This document shows, piece by piece, positions 31,260 through 36,154 of a stretch of 36,154 nucleotides of DNA; the first letter of the stretch is position 1; every line of letters starts with the position of its first letter. This stretch comes from Candidatus Omnitrophota bacterium (lineage in GTDB: Bacteria > Omnitrophota > Gorgyraeia > Duberdicusellales > 4484-171): positions 1 to 36,154 of the forward strand of contig JAQUOR010000001.1 in the NCBI GenBank assembly GCA_028717025.1, written 5' to 3'. Under the pieces are notes generated by a model. That model was not told the DNA's origin and did no database searches. It worked only from the letters and a program-made list of their open reading frames with translations. The translations under genes and the position numbers were made by a program.

Positions 31260-31484
31260 CTAGACTTGTTTTACTTCTTTGATCTCGGGTATCGCTTCTT
31301 TGATTTTTTGTTCAATTCCCATCTTTAACGTATAGGTACTCATCGGGCAGCAGCCGCATGCTCCGGTAAGGCGCACTTTTACGATACCGTTTTCGCTGAC
31401 ATCTACCAGCTCTACGTTGCCTCCTTCTGACTGTAAAAAGGGACGTAACTCGTTTAAAACTTTCTCAACTTTTTCTTTTAACAT
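31260..31484 (-). CDS. NifU C-terminal-like Fe-S scaffold/carrier (Nfu)
   Basis: 74-residue stand-alone Nfu domain: VLNELRPFLQSEGGNVELVD and LTGACGCCPMSTYTLKMGIE, where Cys-x2-Cys (CGCC) binds a bridging [4Fe-4S] cluster between two subunits. The length and motif are those of minimal Nfu proteins. AGGAGG lies 6 nt before the ATG at 31484. It is followed immediately by the helical Cys/His gene. The NifU N-terminal scaffold domain is absent, as usual for this type. Confidence 0.93.
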   Translation of the reverse strand: MLKEKVEKVLNELRPFLQSEGGNVELVDVSENGIVKVRLTGACGCCPMSTYTLKMGIEQKIKEAIPEIKEVKQV

Positions 31485-31502
31485 GATAAACCTCCTTAAT
31501 GA

Positions 31503-31601
31503 ATCCCGCGTTTATAGCGGGACGAATTAACTTCCGCGGCGCTTTGGGAAAATTTTCTGCCTTAAAACAGGAAATTTTCCCGATATACGGGCGCCCGGAA
31601 G
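31503..31601. repeat. long nested hairpin upstream of nfu
   Basis: A short stem CCCGC/GCGGG (31505-31509 and 31517-31521) is followed by a large one: CTTCCG/CGGAAG (31531-31536, 31596-31601), GGCGC/GCGCC (31538-31542, 31591-31595) and a 14-nt arm pair with one mismatch (31546-31559, 31568-31581), loop 8 nt. The rest of the 231-bp gap shows an A/T-rich stretch that could terminate the reductase message weakly. Confidence 0.5.
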
Positions 31602-31715
31602 CAGATTGTCTATAACCCCTTATTGGGAAGAATTAAATTTTACACTAAAAAAACCCATTAGCAAGTCTCTTTTTTACCTGCATTTCTGTTGGGTGTATAT
31701 CAAAGATCCCGATAA

Positions 31716-32423
31716 CTAATATCCGATAAAGCTTTCGGTCTTTATGCGCGAAGGCTCTAACCCCAACTCGAGAGATATATTTTTCATCGCGGTGACCATT
31801 GCCGGGGGACCAAAAATAAAGAACATCCTCTCGGCAGCATCATCCATATTGGCCGCTATCAAGTCTTTATCGATTGTTCCAAAAAGACAGCTGGTATCTT
31901 TGGGTTGACAGGAAGTAACCGTATAGATTACTTTTATATTGCAATGATTCTTGCGCCAGGAATCGAGTTCTTTTTTAAACGCAATTTCTTCCGTACGATT
32001 CGAATAAAAAAGCAGCACGTCGGTACCCAACGATTTCTCAATAATGTATTCAAGGATGGAAATTACCGGCGTAATACCTATGCCGCCGATTAAAAAACAA
32101 ATCTTCTTGTATTCGTCTTTGAACACACAGGAACCCATCGGTGCATTGACTAAGACCTCATCTCCTGCCTTAAGAGCCCGTAATTGTTTCGAAAAATCAC
32201 TTTCGCTTAACCGCTTAGTCACCTCGATGTACTCTTTCGTGGGCGAGCTGGAAAAAGAAAGATATTTATTTAAACCTTTATTTCCCCTGACGCCTCTGTC
32301 AAATATAACCTGCATAAATTGACCGGCGATAAAGTCTATTTTTACTGGGGACGAAAAACGAAAGCTCTCTGTTGCGGACGTCCGCGGTACCCTTTCTACA
32401 AACTTTACATACACTTCTTTCAT
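31716..32423 (-). CDS. FAD/NAD(P)-binding oxidoreductase (ferredoxin reductase-like)
   Basis: 235-residue two-domain flavoprotein of the ferredoxin-NADP reductase superfamily. The FAD domain (1-105) carries KYLSFSSSP in place of the RxYS motif; the NAD(P) domain begins FLIGGIGITPVISILEYI (about 110) with the pyridine-nucleotide loop, and ends FIFGPPAMVTAM and ESFIGY. There is no iron-sulfur domain, so the electron partner is external. The ATG overlaps the ldh stop by 4 nt and has AGGTGG 5 nt upstream, so it is co-translated with ldh. Which acceptor it reduces is not visible. Confidence 0.88.
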   Translation of the reverse strand: MKEVYVKFVERVPRTSATESFRFSSPVKIDFIAGQFMQVIFDRGVRGNKGLNKYLSFSSSPTKEYIEVTKRLSESDFSKQLRALKAGDEVLVNAPMGSCVFKDEYKKICFLIGGIGITPVISILEYIIEKSLGTDVLLFYSNRTEEIAFKKELDSWRKNHCNIKVIYTVTSCQPKDTSCLFGTIDKDLIAANMDDAAERMFFIFGPPAMVTAMKNISLELGLEPSRIKTESFIGY

Positions 32424-33361
32424 AAACCCACCTTTTGTATAATTTTCTTAATCACTGCTGCGGATTGGTGTAAATTCTCAACCTCTTCAGGATTGAGAGC
32501 GAGTTTTAACGTTTCCCTTACTCCTTTTTTATTAACCACCGCGGGCAAACTCATGTAGACATCGTTTACCCGATAATAATCGTGTACGAGGCACGAAACA
32601 GGCAAAATAGAATTTTCATTTTTTAAAATTGCCTCGGTAATACGGGTCAATGCCAGACCGATTCCATAAGAAGTTTCGCCTTTACGCTCAATGATCTTAT
32701 ACGCGAAATCCCGCACCGCTTCAAAAATGTGCTTAAGGCGGTCTTTGTGATCGCAGCGTTCGCACTGGACACAATAATCACTCAAAAGGGTTCCTCCTAT
32801 TAATGCGCTGCTAAAGACAGGGAATTCGCTGTCGCCGTGTTCTCCTAAAATATACGCATGAATATTACGCGCATCGATGTTGCAATGCCTGGATAAAAGA
32901 AAACGCAGCCGCGCACTGTCCAAAACGGTCCCGGAACCGATAACCTCCTGGTATTTTTTACCTGAAATCTTATACGCAGCATAGGAAAGCACATCAACCG
33001 GATTGGTGACGATGAGCAAAAGCGCTTCGCCCGCATATTTGACTATTCGGGGGATGATGTTTTTAAAAATCGCCACATTATCCTTTACCAGCTCCATCCT
33101 TCCCTGGCCGGGCGTTTGTTTCTTCCCCGCCGTGATAACTACTAAATCTGAATCTTTCATGTCCGGATAATCTCCGGCGAATATTTCAACCGGCGAAAGG
33201 TACGGCATGCCGGAAGCCAGGTCCATCACCTCTCCTTCGGCGCGTTTCATATCCGAATCTATCATGACAATAGACCTGCTTGCGCCGCTTTGCATCAGGC
33301 TATAGGCGTACCTCACTCCTACATTGCCTGCGCCGATGATGGAAACTTTTGGTTTAAGCAT
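32420..33361 (-). CDS. ldh: L-lactate dehydrogenase
   Basis: 313 residues. Rossmann start VSIIGAGNVGVRYAYSL with Asp35 at the end of beta-2, indicating NAD. The active-site loop GKKQTPGQGRMELV has Gln82 where lactate dehydrogenases have Gln102 (malate enzymes have Arg), plus Arg88, Arg151 in LDSARLR and His175 in GEHGDSEFPV. This supports lactate over malate, hence pyruvate-lactate interconversion in fermentation. It overlaps the fur gene by 8 nt, with AGGA about 8 nt before ATG, and overlaps the following reductase by 4 nt, so redox enzymes are co-transcribed with a metal/peroxide regulator. Confidence 0.9.
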   Translation of the reverse strand: MLKPKVSIIGAGNVGVRYAYSLMQSGASRSIVMIDSDMKRAEGEVMDLASGMPYLSPVEIFAGDYPDMKDSDLVVITAGKKQTPGQGRMELVKDNVAIFKNIIPRIVKYAGEALLLIVTNPVDVLSYAAYKISGKKYQEVIGSGTVLDSARLRFLLSRHCNIDARNIHAYILGEHGDSEFPVFSSALIGGTLLSDYCVQCERCDHKDRLKHIFEAVRDFAYKIIERKGETSYGIGLALTRITEAILKNENSILPVSCLVHDYYRVNDVYMSLPAVVNKKGVRETLKLALNPEEVENLHQSAAVIKKIIQKVGL

Positions 33362-33767
33362 TTTTTTTCCTGCATTGTTTACATACGCCGTAAAAATATC
33401 CGTGACACTCTTCTATGATATTGCCCTCTATTTCTCTTCTCTCTATCGTCTGACAAAACGGCATGGCAATATCGCTGACCCTTTCACATTTCGTGCAATA
33501 GAAATGGTGATGCACGTCTGTCCGCGCCTCAAAAGATGCTTTGTCGGGGACGATCCTTACTTCGCTCACCAGGCCTTTGTGCCGCAATACAAAGAGCACC
33601 GCATAAATGGTACCCAATGAGACTGCGGGGAATTTCCTTTTAACTTCCTCAAAAATCCTTTCCACGGTAAGATGTTCTCTGTTTTTCCTTAAAAGCTCAA
33701 ATACCGCTATCCTTTGCGCAGTGATCTTTACCCCTTTTTCTTTTAAGAGCCGGATGCATTCCTTCAT
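33354..33767 (-). CDS. Fur/PerR family transcriptional regulator
   Basis: 137 residues with an N-terminal winged helix (ITAQRIAVFELL, AVSLGTIYAVLFVLRHKGLV) and a C-terminal metal domain. Likely regulatory metal ligands are His32, Glu80, His86, His88 and Asp99, lining up with PerR His37, Asp85, His91, His93 and Asp104; the structural zinc Cys91/Cys94 and Cys129/Cys132 are intact. The Glu in place of PerR Asp85 is Fur-like, so iron versus peroxide sensing is unresolved. First gene of fur-ldh-reductase. The ATG abuts a TTGACA-17-TATCCT promoter, so the message is probably leaderless. A PerR-box-like palindrome at 33820-33834 suggests autoregulation. Confidence 0.92.
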   Translation of the reverse strand: MKECIRLLKEKGVKITAQRIAVFELLRKNREHLTVERIFEEVKRKFPAVSLGTIYAVLFVLRHKGLVSEVRIVPDKASFEARTDVHHHFYCTKCERVSDIAMPFCQTIERREIEGNIIEECHGYFYGVCKQCRKKNA

Positions 33768-33784
33768 GGTATCTAAAGGATACC
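33768..33784. promoter_or_regulatory. perfect inverted repeat across the fur -10 and start site
   Basis: GGTATC-TAAAG-GATACC (6-5-6) runs from the base next to the ATG through the -10 box. As a DNA site it is well placed for repression; as RNA it would lie at or before the first codon. Confidence 0.45.
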
Positions 33785-33805
33785 ACAGGTATTACATTTT
33801 GTCAA
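33777..33805 (-). promoter_or_regulatory. strong promoter of fur-ldh-reductase, probably leaderless
   Basis: TTGACA (33800-33805), exactly 17 nt, TATCCT (33777-33782) on the minus strand. The expected start near 33770 is about 3 nt from the ATG at 33767; no Shine-Dalgarno is present. Confidence 0.7.
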
Positions 33806-33819
33806 GAATTATTCCTAAG

Positions 33820-33834
33820 TAGTAATCATTATTG
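33820..33834. promoter_or_regulatory. PerR/Fur-box-like palindrome
   Basis: TAGTAAT-C-ATTATTG is a 7-1-7 imperfect palindrome close to the TTATAAT-N-ATTATAA PerR consensus. It lies between the divergent fur and pncC genes and about 15 bp upstream of the fur -35. Confidence 0.45.
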
Positions 33835-33855
33835 CCTTTTATCTGGGTAATTTTT

Positions 33856-33864
33856 TGCTACAAT
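33856..33864 (+). promoter_or_regulatory. extended -10 promoter of pncC operon
   Basis: TGC-TACAAT forms an extended -10 box; no good -35 at normal spacing. Transcription would begin near 33871, just before a GAGG ribosome site and the ATG at 33884. Confidence 0.4.
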
Positions 33865-33883
33865 AGAGTTACTGAGGTTTATA

Positions 33884-34360
33884 ATGAAAACACCCGAAAA
33901 TGTTATACAATTGCTAAAAAGGAAAAAAATCACCATTTCCCTGGTAGAATCCTGCACTGCCGGATACGCCTCTTACCTGTTAACTAAAGTTCCCGGTTCT
34001 TCCAAGGTTTTTAAGGGGGGCATTATACCGTACACTCTTGAAGTAAAGAATAAATTCTTCAAAATACCCCTTCCTCTTTTAAAGAAAACTCAAGGGGTAT
34101 CCTCTTCCATCGCGCTGGTCCTTGCTCGAGATATTCTAAAATTATGCAAAAGCGATGTCGGAGCATCCGTAGTTGGTTTTGCCGGTCCCGGTGCAAGGAT
34201 GGGAATAAAAGCAGGAACAATTTTTATCGCCGTATGCAGCAAGGCTAAAGCACGTGTAAAAAAAATAATCATTAAAGGGAACCGCGATATGGTCCGGAAA
34301 AGAGCAAGTATGCTGCTTTTGGCTTTTGTTTACGAAAGCATCAAAAAGGAGAGCATATGA
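33884..34360 (+). CDS. pncC: CinA C-terminal domain protein, nicotinamide-nucleotide amidase type
   Basis: 158 residues equal to the stand-alone CinA C-terminal domain, which in studied members deamidates NMN in the pyridine-nucleotide salvage cycle. Signatures ITISLVESCTAGYASYLLT, FKGGIIPYT and VVGFAGPGA are present; Ser in ESCTAG is the nucleophile region. The N-terminal MoeA-like CinA domain is absent, as in E. coli PncC. GAGG lies 7 nt before the ATG. Its TGA overlaps the start of the TPR gene (ATGA). Many bacteria keep it next to pgpA and thpR, and both are close here. Confidence 0.9.
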   Translation: MKTPENVIQLLKRKKITISLVESCTAGYASYLLTKVPGSSKVFKGGIIPYTLEVKNKFFKIPLPLLKKTQGVSSSIALVLARDILKLCKSDVGASVVGFAGPGARMGIKAGTIFIAVCSKAKARVKKIIIKGNRDMVRKRASMLLLAFVYESIKKESI

Positions 34361-35127
34361 ATGCACTGTTAAAAAAAATTATTCTTATAGGCATAAGCAT
34401 AGTCCTTTCTGGTACATGCGTGCCGGGCTATTCCAAAGAACCGCAGAATCAAAAAAATGAATTTAAAGAAAATTTTGCTTTTAAAGCTCGCGAGCTCATT
34501 AAAGAAGGAAAAACAACAGAAGCAGAAAAAATACTTAAAGATGCTATTGCGGGTATGCCGCAAGGTTGGCGGCCGATACATGACTTGCCTGGTCGGATAA
34601 CAATTGTATGTTGGAACGAAGAAGAATTCCTGGCTTACGCACGCTACAATGAAAAACTGCGACAGCCAAAAAAGATCATTTGGATGGAAGGGCCTTCCTA
34701 TTCTCAAACCCTGTATCTGCTTGGATTCATCGCGGTCGAGAAGAAAAATTTTAAGGACGCAATTATCTATTTTGATAACGCAATAGCGCTGGAACCGGAC
34801 CACCCCACGCTTCTATGCGAAAAAGCATTTACGCTGCGCACAATGGGACACAACGAAGAAGCATATAATCTTTATATGAAAGCGCTCGACATCCGCCCCT
34901 GGGCACTCCCTCATCAGCGCGCGGTTGCGTTACGGGGCGCGGGATTTGCTCTTACCGAACTTAACCGGCTTGCTGAAGCAGAAACACTCTATAAAAAATC
35001 TCTTGAGCTAGAACCGGGTAACGATATCGCCCTTCATGAGCTTGAGTATATTAAACACTTAAAATCCGGCGGTTCAGCGTACGGTACAAAAACCGTGGTA
35101 ACCGAACCCGCTATAAACAATAAATAG
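34357..35127 (+). CDS. exported TPR protein
   Basis: 256 residues. An N-terminal signal sequence (MNALLKKIILIGISIVLSG) ends in GTCVPGYSKE; the Cys is not in a good lipobox. About residues 30-110 are a helical region with Trp/Pro-rich IDDLPG-like turns, then three TPR units (YLLGFIAVEKKNFKDAIIYF, LLCEKAFTLRTMGHNEEAYN, RGAGFALTELNRLAEAETLY), which imply protein binding outside the inner membrane. GGAG lies 5 nt before the ATG, and the gene overlaps pncC by 4 nt and precedes thpR by 1 nt, so it is tightly co-translated. Specific partner unknown. Confidence 0.75.
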   Translation: MNALLKKIILIGISIVLSGTCVPGYSKEPQNQKNEFKENFAFKARELIKEGKTTEAEKILKDAIAGMPQGWRPIHDLPGRITIVCWNEEEFLAYARYNEKLRQPKKIIWMEGPSYSQTLYLLGFIAVEKKNFKDAIIYFDNAIALEPDHPTLLCEKAFTLRTMGHNEEAYNLYMKALDIRPWALPHQRAVALRGAGFALTELNRLAEAETLYKKSLELEPGNDIALHELEYIKHLKSGGSAYGTKTVVTEPAINNK

Positions 35128-35128
35128 T

Positions 35129-35677
35129 ATGCGCCTCTTTATTGCCTTAAGCATCCCACAAGAGATCAAAGAATCAGTGGTAGAAACGCTCACGCCCCTT
35201 AAACACCTTATCCTTGATGCAAAATGGGTGGAGCTTAAAAACATTCATGTCACGTTGAAATTTTTAGGCGAGACTCCGGAAGAACTGCTTGAGAAGATTA
35301 AAACCATTATGCAGCAAATTGCAGATGGTTTTCACCCTGTTAATGCGCAACTGACAGAATTTGGTTTTTTCCCTGATGCCAGAAGACCGCGGGTTTTCTT
35401 TATCGCCATGGATAATGAGGCGATTTTAAAACGCCTGGCCGATACATTGGAAGAAAATTTAAAAAAATTGGGATTTGAAAAAGAAGATCGCTTCCAGGCA
35501 CACGCGACGCTCGCGCGTTTTAAAACATTCCGGAACAATGATGTGTTTGCGCAAACACTTAAAAGCATCCATGTTGCGGGAGGCTTTCCCATATCTTCAA
35601 TGACCCTTTTTAAAAGCACCCTGGGCCCTGCAGGCCCTGCCTACCAAGAATTATTCACGGCGCATTTTAAAAGGTAA
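35129..35677 (+). CDS. thpR: RNA 2',3'-cyclic phosphodiesterase (2H family)
   Basis: 182 residues of the LigT/ThpR family. The two catalytic HxTx motifs are His40-Val-Thr-Leu and His125-Ala-Thr-Leu, in the two symmetric lobes. It opens cyclic phosphates on RNA ends and has reversible 2'-5' ligase activity in some members. The start lies 1 nt after the TPR stop. The 3' end overlaps the convergent pgpA gene by 11 bp. Confidence 0.92.
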   Translation: MRLFIALSIPQEIKESVVETLTPLKHLILDAKWVELKNIHVTLKFLGETPEELLEKIKTIMQQIADGFHPVNAQLTEFGFFPDARRPRVFFIAMDNEAILKRLADTLEENLKKLGFEKEDRFQAHATLARFKTFRNNDVFAQTLKSIHVAGGFPISSMTLFKSTLGPAGPAYQELFTAHFKR

Positions 35678-36146
35678 AACCGGAAATTTTGAGGATGACC
35701 CTGACTGCCTGGAGAATGCAATTGGCGTAGATACCTGCCACCACATCGTCGCCGACAATGCCCTTTGCACCGGGAAATTTTTCCAGTTTGTTGGCGGGAG
35801 GAATTTTTACCAGATCAAGCGCCCGGAAAAGAAAAAAGGCGACAATAATGAATTGTGCATTGCGAGGCGTAAATAACAACGTAATCATCATTCCTGAAAA
35901 ATCATCGATGACTATTTTTTTACTGTCTTTTTCGCCGTATATGCGCTCCGCACGGCTGCTACAAGCATAGGAAAGGACAACGGCACCAGCGGCAGCAATT
36001 AAAAAATAAAATTGGCTTTTTATAAGCACAAAGACAAGGACTGCGACAACGCAGGCCCACGTACCGGAAGCGAAAGGCAGGTAACCTACCCCGCATACGC
36101 TGGTAATCGTCAAACAAATCTTATCGCTAAGCGTTAATTGCTTCAT
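35667..36146 (-). CDS. pgpA: phosphatidylglycerophosphatase A
   Basis: 159-residue membrane enzyme that dephosphorylates phosphatidylglycerol phosphate. Motifs GYLPFASGTWA near the start, VIDDFSGM in place of the usual IDExxG, and FRALDLVKIPP followed by GIVGDDVVAGIYAN are those of PgpA. Three to four hydrophobic segments fit. The Asp-Asp change in the middle motif keeps an acidic pair, so activity is probable. GGA lies about 5 nt before the ATG at 36146, only 8 bp from the window edge; the gene is complete, but its operon partners lie outside. It converges with thpR. Confidence 0.9.
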   Translation of the reverse strand: MKQLTLSDKICLTITSVCGVGYLPFASGTWACVVAVLVFVLIKSQFYFLIAAAGAVVLSYACSSRAERIYGEKDSKKIVIDDFSGMMITLLFTPRNAQFIIVAFFLFRALDLVKIPPANKLEKFPGAKGIVGDDVVAGIYANCILQAVRVILKISGFTF

Positions 36147-36154
36147 TGTTATCC

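Noticed and set aside
32420..33361. Malate dehydrogenase
   Set aside because: Residue 82 in the substrate loop is Gln, as in lactate dehydrogenases, not the Arg that binds the second carboxylate in malate enzymes.
1..36154. tRNA or rRNA genes, insertion sequences, prophage
   Set aside because: I looked through all intergenic stretches and saw no cloverleaf with a GTTCRANNC arm, no rRNA segments and no transposase or phage proteins. This was by eye; tRNAscan-SE would settle it.

Overview
The window reads as a chromosomal segment of a Gram-negative, probably anaerobic or fermentative bacterium of the Planctomycetes/Verrucomicrobia/Omnitrophota kind. Candidatus Omnitrophota is my best guess. 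It rests on gene content: lpxA, LemA with GIDE, three GH57 enzymes with DUF4912 and DUF2934, a proposed homoserine kinase of the archaeal phosphoglycerate-mutase family, and pgpA/CinA-C/thpR together. Dispersed palindromic repeats in the gaps point the same way. No rRNA, tRNA, CRISPR array, transposase or prophage gene was seen. Coding density is high, genes mostly run on the minus strand, and ATGA stop/start overlaps are frequent.

Layout. (1) 11-3333, minus: ilvB, ilvN, ilvC, the common branched-chain pathway. (2) 3722-11174, minus: apgM-like proposed homoserine kinase, cstA, lysC, cimA, then a secreted TPR protein. Citramalate synthase supplies 2-oxobutyrate from pyruvate and acetyl-CoA, so isoleucine can be made without threonine; lysC and the proposed homoserine kinase serve the aspartate family. 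(3) 11601-14413: trmI (plus) converging on amrS-lpxA (minus). (4) 14818-16535, plus: a one-TM protein and a ParA-type ATPase with a C-terminal glycogen-binding CBM48 domain. (5) 16562-27963, minus: an alpha-glucan cluster read as DUF4912 protein, GH57 branching enzyme, GH57 amylase-like enzyme, GH57 4-alpha-glucanotransferase-like enzyme, DUF2934, ACT protein, GH1 glycosidase, cNMP/P-loop/patatin protein and DUF3108 protein. (6) 28095-30598, minus: GIDE and LemA membrane pair, a roughly 415-bp non-coding array of hairpins, and a small exported protein. (7) 30733-33767, minus: fur/perR, ldh, flavoprotein reductase, then nfu and a helical Cys/His protein. (8) 33884-36146: pncC/CinA-C, TPR protein and thpR (plus) converging on pgpA (minus).

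Most notable. The ParA ATPase keeps the equivalents of the sugar-contacting residues of the AMPK beta glycogen-binding module and faces an alpha-glucan operon, which suggests a positioning or partition system for glycogen granules. The hairpin array between lemA and the next gene contains two 80-bp-spaced units with compensatory stem changes, so it may encode a structured RNA. A palindromic repeat lies in frame inside the 5' end of lysC. Several strong promoters sit so close to start codons that the messages would be leaderless, and the DUF4912/GH57 promoter carries a perfect palindrome exactly between its -35 and -10 boxes.
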